A DNA stretch of 64,000 nucleotides from Candidatus Thiodiazotropha endolucinida (GTDB taxonomy: Bacteria; Pseudomonadota; Gammaproteobacteria; Chromatiales; Chromatiaceae). The DNA lies in contig NZ_MARB01000009.1 in the NCBI RefSeq assembly GCF_001715975.1, positions 1-64,000 of the forward strand, written 5' to 3'. The translations under genes were made by a program, and so were the position numbers. This document shows positions 16,791-26,791 of this stretch, one piece after another; the first letter of the stretch is position 1; each line of letters starts with the position of its first letter. The notes beneath the pieces are model-generated. The model saw only the letters and a program-made list of their open reading frames with translations. It was not told the DNA's origin and ran no database searches.

Positions 16791-18186
16791 TGTTCACACC
16801 CTGTTCCTGCACCAACTGCATTTCGATATCATCCCCAGCCAGCCAAGTGCGCCCTTCAACACGAGCGTTAAGGCCGCCTGGTCTGAGTGTAAGCTGTATT
16901 ACGTCTGCGCCACGGCCCAGCCATGAAGGAGCGCTATAGACGCCAACGAGTTCGGTCAAATGACACTGGTCACCGATCTTTGCCCAACCCATTGTGAGTG
17001 CTGTACCGAGTAGAACTGGGCCTGATTTCAAGGCAGCAAACATTGCCTCACGGTGTTCATTAACAAACATCTCCATGACAGTTCGTTCGCGTGTAGCATC
17101 AGCGTCATCCCCAAAAACCTTCGGCTGACTGGCCTGATGCCGATCTATTTCCGCTCGGAGAATACCCTGCATGTCCTCCGGGGCGCCGAAGCACATTTCC
17201 GGCAGCCACGCCCCAAGATTGACGGTCAACATATCCATTACTGCAAGCGAAGGCGGCTGAAACACAAACGCCAGAGCTGCCTTCTCGAAAGGAATGGCGC
17301 CAACCACTTCACGTTGTGTATCAGTTACCTGATGAAGAAATGCAGAGAACCGACGGCTCAAGCGCTCAACCGTCTGCATAAGTTCATCCAACGTTCTACG
17401 CATCGCTCCGAGATCAAGTCCCGTTCCTTCATTCTGTTCATACCATTGGTTAAAGCGTTCTCTTACATCCGCGGTACCCAAGTGTTCACGTGCATTCTGT
17501 ACAGCGGTTTGAACCTTCCGGATGGAATCAAGGTACTGACTGCCGCGATCAAGAAAATGCGAAATAACATCGTTCTGTCCGGGTTGCTCCATAGTCCGGG
17601 TGATTTCATGCGCAAATGCTCGAATCGACTGCCCAAGAGAAGCACATTGCTTTGGAATATCGTGAAATTCTCCATACAAAAGAGCCGTCATGAGCTTGTC
17701 AGCATCATGATGGGTGTAGAGCCAGTTATGCGAGGCCTTTGCCAGGGTAATAGCCAAGCGGCCACGCTGGGTCAAACGACACAAATCTGTCTGCCCTCGA
17801 ATCGAGCGACGTTCAATCAGAGCTGTGTCTTTTGTACTGGCTACCCTCAGTTGACCATTGGTCGGTTCTTCTTTTATGAAATAGACCTCAGTCGGCGTGG
17901 CCAGATAGCTAATGACCAGTTGGACATCCTCGTCATTTAGGCTTCGATGTCGCCCGCAATTGTCTTTTACGAATGGACCAATAGGATTCCACCCTTCGTT
18001 TGTTTCCAGATCACATTCATCAAGATATGAAAGTAAATCGCATGCAAGATGAAGCCATACTCCGTCACGTCGACCTGTCCGTTCTTCCTTTAGAGAAGTG
18101 GGCGTAGACCCGAAACTCCGCGCACTGTCATGGAGATCGACAAGTCGAAATGCTGAAGAAAGATAACTGATCCAATCTTTTGTCAC
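16777..18186 (-). CDS. jetA: JetA / MukF-like kleisin subunit
   Basis: A 469-residue protein. The N-terminal part is a winged-helix dimer-type domain (WLHLACDLLSYLDECDLET). The centre is helical (TRTMEQPGQNDVISHFLDRG, then VQTAVQNAREHLGT) and resembles the MukF/JetA linker. The C-terminal part is a small beta-rich domain. It should bridge the heads of the SMC-like JetC and hold two JetB copies. It starts 16 bp after the yhaN-like gene and overlaps jetB by 14 bp. The call rests on the order JetA-B-C-D and on general architecture; the sequence is distant from well-studied JetA. The ATG at 18186 is the first in frame. Confidence 0.72.
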   Translation of the reverse strand: MTKDWISYLSSAFRLVDLHDSARSFGSTPTSLKEERTGRRDGVWLHLACDLLSYLDECDLETNEGWNPIGPFVKDNCGRHRSLNDEDVQLVISYLATPTEVYFIKEEPTNGQLRVASTKDTALIERRSIRGQTDLCRLTQRGRLAITLAKASHNWLYTHHDADKLMTALLYGEFHDIPKQCASLGQSIRAFAHEITRTMEQPGQNDVISHFLDRGSQYLDSIRKVQTAVQNAREHLGTADVRERFNQWYEQNEGTGLDLGAMRRTLDELMQTVERLSRRFSAFLHQVTDTQREVVGAIPFEKAALAFVFQPPSLAVMDMLTVNLGAWLPEMCFGAPEDMQGILRAEIDRHQASQPKVFGDDADATRERTVMEMFVNEHREAMFAALKSGPVLLGTALTMGWAKIGDQCHLTELVGVYSAPSWLGRGADVIQLTLRPGGLNARVEGRTWLAGDDIEMQLVQEQGVNNGPE

Positions 18187-18202
18187 TGACTATCTCGCTT
18201 AA

Positions 18203-21200
18203 TTACAACTCATGCACCTGTACCGACCCTCTCAGTTGCTTGGACTGCTCGACAACCTGTGAATGATGCGTAAACAGGATAACTTGTGTCATTTCGGCTA
18301 ATTCAGCCAAGGCATTCAATGCGGCGTGTGATCGCGCATCGTCGAAGTCCACCAATACATCATCAACGATGAATGGCATAGGCTCTGCACTTTCCATGTA
18401 TTTTTCGAGAGAGGCCAGACGCAACGCCAGGTAGAGCTGATCCCGCGTCCCTGAGCTCATCCCCTCCACATACACGCGCTCTCCCCCTGAGCGAATACCG
18501 GCAAGGACAGGCTCATCCTTTTCATTAAAGTCAGTCATGAGCCCATCGAAAGACCCAAGCGTTAGTGCACAAAAGTGTTCGCTAGCGCGCTTGACCAGTG
18601 GACCCTGGTTCTCTCTGCGATAACGATCAATCTGGTCACGCAGGATCTTGCCAGCCAGTTTGGCCTGCACGTAACGCTCAGCATCTGAACGGATTCTCGC
18701 GAGTATGGCGTGGGCCTGATCAGCGAGCAGTGCTGCATTATCGCTGCCATCCATGAGCTCCAGTTCTTTTTCTTCGCGCCCTTTCGTTTCAGCCAATTCT
18801 GTCCGCCGGGGTTCGAGCTCATCGTCGATCTTATTGTTCAACTCCGTGATTCGCCCGGGCAGACTATCAGGATCGACACCCACCGCCTGCGCCTCCAGTT
18901 CCGCAATGGTGACGCCTTCACCGGCTTCCAGTATCTCATTCTCAATCGAAGAGATTGTCTCCTTGATTCGAAGATAATCAGTCGAGCGGCGTTCCGCTGC
19001 TTCAAGTTGATCATGGGCGTCACATTTTGCTTCTACACATAACGCATCAAGCCGATCCGTCATGGTCTGGATAGATGCGTTCGAATCCTGTATTTCCTGC
19101 GTCGCCTGTTCGATCTGTTCTTCAATCTGTTGCCGTTTTGTCTGTCTTGATCGGCTTTCCGATAACAGTGAGTTGAGACGTACGACGGCATCATCCGCGG
19201 GCAAATCCACCAGTTCCGGAGCAATCGTGGCGACCAAGGCCTCTACCTGGCCGCCGAACGCCGCAGCGTCTTCGTCAATGGCCTTTATTCGTATACGCAG
19301 TTTTTCTGCTTCGCTCTGTTTCGAGAACAATGCTCTGAGGTGTTCAATGAAATCATCAACCTCCGATGGTGAGCTCTCGGTTCGCAGACCAAGACCCTGC
19401 ATCAGATCACCCCACTGCGCCTTCCATGCTTCAAGCGCCTCGGTTGCTAATCGATGCTCTTCGCTCAACGATTCGACATCGGTTTCTCGTTCATTGACCT
19501 CCTTACTCAGTAAATCGTGTTTGCGTTTGGATTCATCAAGCTGACTGGCTAAGGCTTCGCATTCCACGAGTACAGTTTCAAGTTCCTCCGATGTGGAGGC
19601 CGCTCTTCCCAGTCCAGCCAGCTGCTCATTAAGCCGTTGGATGTGCGTGGTGCGATTCTGCTTGAGCTCACTCACTTTCTGGCGGAGCAGATTGGACTGT
19701 CCCACCTGATCACGAAGTTTTTCAAACTCATCCAGCCAGGCCCGCATCTCTCGCGGACTACGTGGGTCAATCTGGCAAGGGGTCCACAATGCCTGCCAAT
19801 CCGCATCCAGTTGAGCTTTATCAGCGCTTGTTGCTTCAAGCTGCTCATCAATCTGTTGTCCTTGCTGTTGCCCGCCCTCCTGCTTGGCCTGAAGGCTTGC
19901 CAATGCATGGACTCGATCAGCTTCACGGCGTAGCCGATCAGACACTTCATCAGCTTCAGCAAGTCGGATTTCGAAGGCATCCGGCAATGTACCTTCACCC
20001 TGGTGTTCACTTGCTTCAGCTGACACATCCTCACCATCCACCCACTGCCGGCGCAGCAACTGCCAAACCACGTCACGTTCGGATCTGGCATTGGTGAGGA
20101 CAGATTCTGTCGGCACCTCCCCGACACGTTCGATCTCATTGAGTCTCCGCGAGGTATCCTGTAAGGCGTCGACGAGCTCCTCTTTTTTCTCTTCAAGCCG
20201 CTGAATGCGTTTCGAGAGATCGTCATAGTTTTCTTCAAAGTGACGGACACTTTCACGGTTGGGTAATTTCAAACCGGACACCGCCTCTAGCTCCCCTTCC
20301 CATAGCGTGAGCTGTGCAAGATCTTCAGCACACTCTGTCTGAAGGCTGGTAAGTTGACTCTGAGTCGACTGGATCGAGGCATCCAATTCCCCCTGTTTCC
20401 TGGCGGCAGCAATGGCCCGGTGCAAATCGTCGGTGTCGCCTGATTCGGTGATCTCATCGCGTTCTTTGCGGGCAGACTTAAGTCGCTTCTCTGTCTCACG
20501 CAGGCTGGCTTTTGCCTGCTCTACCCGAGCGTTCAGCACAGCATTTTTACTGCCCAACTCGGCAATGCTCTGTCGCCTAGCCACTATGGGACGTAATTGC
20601 TCAGTAGCCTTCAGCTCGAGATCAGGACGAATTTCTTTGAGGATAGAGCCAGCATCTGTCAATAATTGCTGGGCTTCCGCTTCGAGATGCGGTCGGTCTT
20701 GCAGCGCTTTTCGATGACCACCCAGCCGGGCATGGAGATCCTCAATGATCTCTGCCTGCTCCAGCAGTCCCTCGTTTGTTGATAATCCTTCAAGCTGTTG
20801 CTGTAATCCTTCGAGACGAGGAGTTGCCTTGCCAACGATGACCTGAGCGGTCTCCAGTGCATGCACTGCTTGCTGGCGACGGTCAGTAAAATCATCCGGC
20901 AGGACGATAACATCGCTTAACGGTTCCAGTTCCTGAAATAGCTCACGACGTCGAGCCAATTTCGGTAAAACACGCTGGATACGTTGTAAACGGTTCACCT
21001 CAATCCGGTTGTCCGTCAGTTCGGATTGAATTTTTTCCAGTTCCTTTGTCGCCCGCCCCAAAGCACGCCTATGCTCATCCCATTCTCTGGATGAAAGAGA
21101 GCACTCCCTGACCTCTTTGTTGAGATCTGCATAAGACTTCAACGCTGAATTGATCGTCTGCGTGGATCCCCGGGGCCTGAATAGTCCATCAGCTTCCACA

Positions 21201-21691
21201 TCAAGCTCAGCGAGGACCGCATGTAACGCATGGCTGCCAAGCGCTGCTGAAAAAAGCGCCTGCCCGACCTCTCCCTTCTGTTCGAGGATCTCCTGCCCCC
21301 CCTGCACCAATGCCTGGTGGTCGATTCCAAAAAGCGTCTCGAAGAGTTCCGCAGTCACGCCTTGGAGAAAAGGTGCTAGCGCCTGTTCATCAAGCGCCTC
21401 GCCATCCGAAGTCAATAAGGTGTTTTTCCGGCCTTTGCGCCGGATAAATGCAAGTTCTTGCCCATCGGTTTTACTCAGGAAACCGCGGATGCGGAGCTTG
21501 TCATTGGCATGAAGAAAATTATCAAGGGTACGTTCGTCAATGCCATAAAGCAGGGCTTTCAGCCCCCGTAGCGCCGAGCTTTTGCCTGCCTCATTAGGTC
21601 CATAGACGATATGCAGTCCATTATCACCAAAAGCCAATACTCGATCGGTGAAGGGGCCAAATGCGGCAAGATTCAATTCGTCGATTCTCAT
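18203..21691 (-). CDS. YhaN/Rad50-like ATPase (AAA family, SbcC-like)
   Basis: A 1162-residue ATPase. The N-terminus reads MRIDELNLAAFGPF, with P-loop YGPNEAGKSSALRGLKALLYG and the YhaN-family continuation. Long coiled coil covers about residues 180-950. At the C-terminus are the signature EGMSSGTRDQLYLALRL and Walker B PMPFIVDDVLVDFD, then FTHHSQVV. No CxxC zinc hook was found, as is usual for YhaN. Together with the Mre11-like gene upstream (16 bp gap) it should form an SbcCD-like nuclease complex that opens or trims DNA ends. It is followed 16 bp later by jetA, which links it to the SMC-like set. The family call is firm; coupling to the SMC genes is inferred from spacing. Confidence 0.85.
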   Translation of the reverse strand: MRIDELNLAAFGPFTDRVLAFGDNGLHIVYGPNEAGKSSALRGLKALLYGIDERTLDNFLHANDKLRIRGFLSKTDGQELAFIRRKGRKNTLLTSDGEALDEQALAPFLQGVTAELFETLFGIDHQALVQGGQEILEQKGEVGQALFSAALGSHALHAVLAELDVEADGLFRPRGSTQTINSALKSYADLNKEVRECSLSSREWDEHRRALGRATKELEKIQSELTDNRIEVNRLQRIQRVLPKLARRRELFQELEPLSDVIVLPDDFTDRRQQAVHALETAQVIVGKATPRLEGLQQQLEGLSTNEGLLEQAEIIEDLHARLGGHRKALQDRPHLEAEAQQLLTDAGSILKEIRPDLELKATEQLRPIVARRQSIAELGSKNAVLNARVEQAKASLRETEKRLKSARKERDEITESGDTDDLHRAIAAARKQGELDASIQSTQSQLTSLQTECAEDLAQLTLWEGELEAVSGLKLPNRESVRHFEENYDDLSKRIQRLEEKKEELVDALQDTSRRLNEIERVGEVPTESVLTNARSERDVVWQLLRRQWVDGEDVSAEASEHQGEGTLPDAFEIRLAEADEVSDRLRREADRVHALASLQAKQEGGQQQGQQIDEQLEATSADKAQLDADWQALWTPCQIDPRSPREMRAWLDEFEKLRDQVGQSNLLRQKVSELKQNRTTHIQRLNEQLAGLGRAASTSEELETVLVECEALASQLDESKRKHDLLSKEVNERETDVESLSEEHRLATEALEAWKAQWGDLMQGLGLRTESSPSEVDDFIEHLRALFSKQSEAEKLRIRIKAIDEDAAAFGGQVEALVATIAPELVDLPADDAVVRLNSLLSESRSRQTKRQQIEEQIEQATQEIQDSNASIQTMTDRLDALCVEAKCDAHDQLEAAERRSTDYLRIKETISSIENEILEAGEGVTIAELEAQAVGVDPDSLPGRITELNNKIDDELEPRRTELAETKGREEKELELMDGSDNAALLADQAHAILARIRSDAERYVQAKLAGKILRDQIDRYRRENQGPLVKRASEHFCALTLGSFDGLMTDFNEKDEPVLAGIRSGGERVYVEGMSSGTRDQLYLALRLASLEKYMESAEPMPFIVDDVLVDFDDARSHAALNALAELAEMTQVILFTHHSQVVEQSKQLRGSVQVHEL

Positions 21692-21707
21692 CCTGGCTTC
21701 ATGCCCC

Positions 21708-22964
21708 TTATTCCGTGGTTAACAAGCGGTTGACGAGAAGCTCTTTGATATCCTCCAGTGTCTCTTTGAGCATTTCCGGTTTGGCCGGATCATAGGGGTC
21801 ATCACCACCGAGCAGTTCGGCCGGGAGTTTCTGACGAAGAGAGGAAATTTCATCTGCGAGATCGTCCAAAGCCGAGGCATCCAGTTCCACATCGCGGATA
21901 GCACGCAGCAGGCCGCTTAGTGCGTCGTCACGCTCAAGCACCTCATCAACCGAGACGGACGGACTTGTCTTGATCGAAACCTTCTCCAACCAGATACCTG
22001 CACCGCCTAGCCCCGTTGCCAAGGCACGGTACTCCTGGATCCAGCGCTCACGATCTGCATGCAATGTCGAATGCGCAGAACAAGCACCTTGCAGTACCAG
22101 GCGCACGGCCACTGGCCTTCCTTCGGCACTATCCAATGCCGATTGCAGCCCCTCTCGCACCTGCTCATAGATGTCATCAATTGTCTCGCTGGCAGAAACA
22201 TCCAGCTCACAGAGAGACCAACGCATCACATCAAGGTCACGATGTTCAACCTCCGCAATCTCTCCATTTTCAACCGTAACCAAGGTACAGCCCTTAGGCC
22301 CTATCTCACGGATGTGTCGTCCTTGGATATTTCCCGGAAATACAATCCATGGATCCTGGCTCACCTCTTCACGATTATGAACATGCCCCAGGGCCCAGTA
22401 CTGAAATCCTTTGGACCGTAGTCCATCAACGGAGCAAGGAGCGTAAGGCTCGTGGCCCGGCTTACCGTCCAGGCAAGTGTGCAGCAGGCCGATGTTAAAG
22501 AGCTGCGAATCTCCTTGCGGATAGGCCGCCGAAAGGTCATCGGTTACCGCCCGAGTCGCAAACCCTTGTCCGTAAATGGCTACATTCAGATCATCCAGAA
22601 TCACCTCTTCCGGATGCTTGGTTGAAAACAGGGTGACATTATCCGGTAGGCGTAGGTGCTTAGTGATTTGGCTGGCGGCATCATGATTACCAGCCACGAT
22701 ATAGACGCGTATACCTGCTTCCCGCAGCCTTCCCATTCGCTCTACTAGATAGAGGCCAGTGTTGTAGTCCTTCCAGTCGCCGTCATAAAGATCACCCACC
22801 AGGAGAACAAATGCCACTTCCTCATCAATAGCCAGTTCGATCAGGTTGTCAAAAGCACGGCGCGTGGCGCTACGGATTTCATCCACGGGGGCGCCTTCAT
22901 AGCGCTCCAAGCCGTGAAGGGAACTGTCGAGATGAATATCAGCTGCGTGAATGAAACAGAACAT
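21708..22964 (-). CDS. YhaO/Mre11-like DNA repair exonuclease
   Basis: A 418-residue metallophosphoesterase-type nuclease. All Mre11/SbcD motifs are visible: HAADIHLDS, LLVGDLYDGDW, VAGNHDA, LLHTCLDGKPGHEPY and WALGHVHNRE. The C-terminal 150 residues form the capping and partner-binding region. It pairs with the YhaN-like ATPase 16 bp downstream, as YhaO-YhaN do in Firmicutes. It starts 29 bp after the zinc-hook ATPase gene, the widest gap in the chain. Expected activity is Mn-dependent DNA exo/endonuclease, gated by the ATPase. Active-site residues are complete, so the enzyme should be functional. Confidence 0.88.
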   Translation of the reverse strand: MFCFIHAADIHLDSSLHGLERYEGAPVDEIRSATRRAFDNLIELAIDEEVAFVLLVGDLYDGDWKDYNTGLYLVERMGRLREAGIRVYIVAGNHDAASQITKHLRLPDNVTLFSTKHPEEVILDDLNVAIYGQGFATRAVTDDLSAAYPQGDSQLFNIGLLHTCLDGKPGHEPYAPCSVDGLRSKGFQYWALGHVHNREEVSQDPWIVFPGNIQGRHIREIGPKGCTLVTVENGEIAEVEHRDLDVMRWSLCELDVSASETIDDIYEQVREGLQSALDSAEGRPVAVRLVLQGACSAHSTLHADRERWIQEYRALATGLGGAGIWLEKVSIKTSPSVSVDEVLERDDALSGLLRAIRDVELDASALDDLADEISSLRQKLPAELLGGDDPYDPAKPEMLKETLEDIKELLVNRLLTTE

Positions 22965-22993
22965 GATTAAACCTTAGACGACCTAGTCATACT

Positions 22994-25693
22994 TCAATGT
23001 TTGCCAGGCGTCTGCATGCTACTAGCTGCCTTTCGTTGTTTCTGAGTAACCTCGCCACGCTTTTCGATTTGCTTTCGCCATTCGTCCAAAGCACTAATAT
23101 CGGCTAAAAGTTCGTCAGGATCAGGAACCTCTACACCACCAAGAAGCGCTTGGTCGTGTGCGTAGTTAGAACACTTAGACATCCATTGATCCACGGTGAC
23201 ATAGTCGACATCTTCTACCATCACGCCAGCCAAGCGCTGAGTTTCAATACCCTTTCGAAACCTAAGCACCACACTTCGCAACAGAACTTCCTCAATAGCT
23301 CGCTCCCATGCGATGCGTAGTTGTCGATACGCGTCTGCAGTCTGCTTCCGGTGCTCAGGCTCATCGCCTGATTTATATATCTTATTGATCTGCTGTTGCT
23401 TGTTTCGCAAGTAACCTACACGAGCCTTGGTATTCATCCCCTCAAAAGGTAAATCAGGGTCAGCAACGCCGAATCCCTCGGGACGACGTATTAGACTTTG
23501 CTTCTCGACTGGAACTCCTGCTTTCTCTGCTTCATGTATTAGCAAGTCGAGAAAATAAAGATCATGGGTGAAAACAATAACCTGCCTTCTGGACGCCTCC
23601 TGTGCTAAGCGCCTGGCGACACGTTCGCGACGTTTGTGATCCAAGGATGAGACCGGATCGTCAAACACTACCCCAGTTGAACTCTCTCCGATATTGGCCT
23701 CCGCTAAAAATGACCCAATTGCAATCGCTCTTTGTTCTCCTTCGCTCAAAATATCTCCTGGAGTCTTAGCCTGTGGAAGATCTAACTTGAGCTTATGAAA
23801 TGCCTTACCTTTATCTGTTCGGCTTTTCAGGCACACTTGAAGATTCCCCACGCCCAAGCTCTTGAACTCTCGATTGAGCGCAGACTCAAGATCCTTTGAT
23901 ACCACCTTTTGAGTCAGTTCAGTCGCTTTCTTGGAAATAGCATTTGTCTTCACCGCCGACTGACACTTCCGAAGTTTCGCTTGGCGGTCTAATCGCTCGA
24001 CCGCAGTCAGTACAGCTCCTTTTACTTTGACTAACTGGATCCGAGCATCCAGTTCGGCGAATTCCTTTTTCGCTGTTGCTCGCCCTTCCTCCTCGGCAAC
24101 CTTGTCCAGCGTGTCTGCCTCTGCATTGAGTTTATCGACCCATGACTGGAGCCGTGTGGCGGGCCCGGCTGGCATTGCGAGCACCTGCCCCCAATCTTTG
24201 GTACTTACGGCCTCTTTGATTGCAGCATGTCGAGCAAGAATTTCTGAGTTGAATTTTCGTGTATCTGTGGCCAGTTCCTTATCTATTACCTCCAGTTCCG
24301 TATAGAGCTCATCATCAATACCAAGCGACACATTCCGCTCGGCAAACAGCTTGTACTCGTCTGATAGCGCCTTTTTGCTGGCCTCTGCTTTCTTTTCCGC
24401 CTCTTGCTGGACAAACTCTTCAAATCGAAGCAAACGTTCAGCTCCTTCCTTCAAAGGTTGTTGGCACAAAGGACATTGGGAACCCGGCCCCAGGTCTGGA
24501 AATGTTTTTTCCTGATATGCTTCTACCGCGAACCGGCGTGCCGCTTCAAAGAGCTCCTTCCATGCTTTACTCCCGGTACCCGGAAGAAGTCCACCTTCAT
24601 CGTTGAATTTTTGAGCCGCCAGCTGCGCTGCTTTCTGCGCAATGTCGTTTGCCTCTACCAGCTTTCGGAGTTTCTCAAACGCTGCATCACCCACAATCGA
24701 TTGTTTCTCAGTCGCGCTCTTTACGACCTTTGCAATTCGACGAGCGCGTAATCGCAATTGGGCAGCCTTTTCCTTGGGGTTTCCTTCTTTGAGGCTCTTC
24801 TCTAGCTCCGTGTGACGCGCTTTCTCGACCTCGGTAATAGTGGCAAGTGCAATCACCTGTTCCGGCTTAGTTTTCGCCGATAAGCCAGAAATAAGTTTAC
24901 CGACTTTAGTTTCCCCGACCAGATCTCTATACGCGGTGTCGTCGACAGTAGATTGCGTATACTCTGCATCAATCTTACCCTTTATCTTCTTACAGACATC
25001 CGCCAGTCCTTCCAAGATATCCAAACCATATGGCACATAGGCATAATCGCCTTCACTGTCCAGGTAGCTTCTTGCACAACGCGAGTCAAACACAGCAAAT
25101 GCCGATAGCGCTTCAGGCGCCACCTTGCCATCTTCCCAGGCCAGTTCTTTGGGAGATTTGTTTATATCGACTTCAAATGTCGCTTCCGCCCTACCTGCTT
25201 TTTCAGGTTGTAAAAATGCATTGGGGTGAATTGGCTCGCTTTGATCACGAGCCCGACAAGCTCTCTTCAGGACTCTTGAGTATCCGGATTTACCTGACCC
25301 ATTGTCTCCATAGATAAGGGTTAGACCTTGTGGTGAAAATGGAAGCCGCTGGTCAGGCGCAATACGATTTACGTTGCGCAGATCTTTCATTGCAATCAGC
25401 TCAATCTGAGTGCTTGAAGTAGCGCTTACCGGGATTTGATCGGCACTGAGCCTACTGGCTTTCCTGCCCTTCGGGTCCTCAAGGCCGTGCTCATCCTTAA
25501 GTAGCGCATACAGGTCATCCAGGTCTTCTATTGAAAGCTCTTCCTTCTCGAATAACCGCCCGATTGCATCACTCTGCCATGCTGGCAGACTGCTGGACCA
25601 CTTTTGGATCTCTTGTAGGATCGACATCTGACTCCCTGTTATTTTTTGTTCAAAGCCCCATACGGCAGAATAATGATCTGCATACGCTTCCAT
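22994..25693 (-). CDS. AAA ATPase with Rad50-type zinc hook, RloC-like
   Basis: An 899-residue P-loop protein. It has Walker A YGDNGSGKSGYSRVLKRA at about residue 130, a coiled coil with a zinc-hook motif QCPLCQQPL in the middle, the signature ILSEGEQRAIAIGSFLAEA, and Walker B GVVFDDPVSSLDHKRR followed by IVFTHDLYFL. The C-terminal 120 residues (WERAIEEVLLRSVV, CSNYAHDQ) are helical and recall the HEPN-type effector end of PrrC/RloC anticodon nucleases, though the catalytic Arg-Glu-His set cannot be assigned with certainty. An internal ATG (MSILQEIQKW) may be the true start instead of 25693. It lies nine bases after the zinc-ribbon HEPN gene. Likely a DNA-damage or phage-sensing ATPase; the effector role is inference. 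Confidence 0.75.
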   Translation of the reverse strand: MEAYADHYSAVWGFEQKITGSQMSILQEIQKWSSSLPAWQSDAIGRLFEKEELSIEDLDDLYALLKDEHGLEDPKGRKASRLSADQIPVSATSSTQIELIAMKDLRNVNRIAPDQRLPFSPQGLTLIYGDNGSGKSGYSRVLKRACRARDQSEPIHPNAFLQPEKAGRAEATFEVDINKSPKELAWEDGKVAPEALSAFAVFDSRCARSYLDSEGDYAYVPYGLDILEGLADVCKKIKGKIDAEYTQSTVDDTAYRDLVGETKVGKLISGLSAKTKPEQVIALATITEVEKARHTELEKSLKEGNPKEKAAQLRLRARRIAKVVKSATEKQSIVGDAAFEKLRKLVEANDIAQKAAQLAAQKFNDEGGLLPGTGSKAWKELFEAARRFAVEAYQEKTFPDLGPGSQCPLCQQPLKEGAERLLRFEEFVQQEAEKKAEASKKALSDEYKLFAERNVSLGIDDELYTELEVIDKELATDTRKFNSEILARHAAIKEAVSTKDWGQVLAMPAGPATRLQSWVDKLNAEADTLDKVAEEEGRATAKKEFAELDARIQLVKVKGAVLTAVERLDRQAKLRKCQSAVKTNAISKKATELTQKVVSKDLESALNREFKSLGVGNLQVCLKSRTDKGKAFHKLKLDLPQAKTPGDILSEGEQRAIAIGSFLAEANIGESSTGVVFDDPVSSLDHKRRERVARRLAQEASRRQVIVFTHDLYFLDLLIHEAEKAGVPVEKQSLIRRPEGFGVADPDLPFEGMNTKARVGYLRNKQQQINKIYKSGDEPEHRKQTADAYRQLRIAWERAIEEVLLRSVVLRFRKGIETQRLAGVMVEDVDYVTVDQWMSKCSNYAHDQALLGGVEVPDPDELLADISALDEWRKQIEKRGEVTQKQRKAASSMQTPGKH

Positions 25694-25702
25694 TACTCTT
25701 TT

Positions 25703-26782
25703 TTATTGGCAACCATCTTGAATCCTCAATTCCACTTCAAGACGCCTGACAATCATTGCTGATATCCCCACGAACCGATGAATATCCTCGCCCATCAAAT
25801 GCACCGTTTCTCCCTCCAGCTCGCTCTGATTGTTTTTTATATATGACTCGTCAGCCATGCTCAGGTTATGACCTATCACATGCCGCTTTTCTATATTAAG
25901 TCGCAGGAACTTCAGATCATCCTCATCAAGGGCTTCAAATGGATCGATTCCTAAACCTGCATATAATTTTCTGGATTTCTCGATATTCTGGAAACGATTG
26001 GCTGTTGCTTTTTTATTACACAAAGCCTCCGCCTGTTCTGGAATGCGCTTATGCACTAGATAGCGGTAGGTAGTTTTCTGATAGGTCTCGAATGCGGTGA
26101 GAACATCTTCGTGAGCATTCCCGAGCAACCTGTAGGCTAATTCTTCGTCGTTCGTATCATCCCGCTTCATCTGCTCCGCCATGTCAATTTGGCGATTGAT
26201 TAGTTCAAGTTCACGGGAGAAATGGACGGCCAAATTTGGTGAGCCACAATCCGGACAAAATAGTCCGATAGCGTAAACGCCATATGCCCTGCCACAGCAG
26301 TTACATGTAAGCCCTCTTAATAGATCGCGCCTGTAAGCAACAGGACGTGGCGAACGATCTGGACTCACATCCAGGTTGATCGAGAAAAGATCATTCCGGG
26401 AAGTCTTACGGTTAAAATCCGAGGCCATTTCACCAAGGATGTCCCTGATATCTTTCTTGGCAGCCCAGAAAAGCTCCTTTTCGATAGCCTTGATGTCCTC
26501 CGGATGTATGAATTCCTGATCATCGTCATCATGGCCACAATATGGGCAGGTAACTCCATTTGTGTGGGGCTCCCGGCGATAGTATGTATCCGTATTATCT
26601 GGCGGACTAAAGCCTTCGACTACATCACCCAGTTGAAAGACCCTTGGCGCGCAGTCTTCATTCGGGCAATGTTGGTTTACCATTCCAGAGGCGCTCTTCG
26701 GCAGTGGCATGGACAGTTCCATACGGTCCCGGGAACCACCTGTTCGATATCGCTCAAGGTTACGTAATCGGAAGTCGGGCAT
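25703..26782 (-). CDS. Zinc-ribbon protein with C-terminal HEPN domain
   Basis: A 359-residue protein of no named family that I recognise. The N-terminal half has several Cys pairs (HCPNEDC, TCPYCG, TCNCCG, FCPDCG), so two zinc ribbons are likely. The C-terminal 160 residues are helical and carry EKRHVIGHNLSM, a clear HEPN Rx4H motif with Arg300 and His305 (codons at 25883-25885 and 25868-25870). HEPN domains with this motif are metal-independent RNases. The gene lies nine bases upstream of the zinc-hook ATPase and nine downstream of the mini-nuclease. A sensor-type ribbon plus HEPN RNase effector is a sensible guess. The start is ATG 26782; its ribosome binding site is poor. Confidence 0.7.
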   Translation of the reverse strand: MPDFRLRNLERYRTGGSRDRMELSMPLPKSASGMVNQHCPNEDCAPRVFQLGDVVEGFSPPDNTDTYYRREPHTNGVTCPYCGHDDDDQEFIHPEDIKAIEKELFWAAKKDIRDILGEMASDFNRKTSRNDLFSINLDVSPDRSPRPVAYRRDLLRGLTCNCCGRAYGVYAIGLFCPDCGSPNLAVHFSRELELINRQIDMAEQMKRDDTNDEELAYRLLGNAHEDVLTAFETYQKTTYRYLVHKRIPEQAEALCNKKATANRFQNIEKSRKLYAGLGIDPFEALDEDDLKFLRLNIEKRHVIGHNLSMADESYIKNNQSELEGETVHLMGEDIHRFVGISAMIVRRLEVELRIQDGCQ

Positions 26783-26791
26783 GAGACCAGG

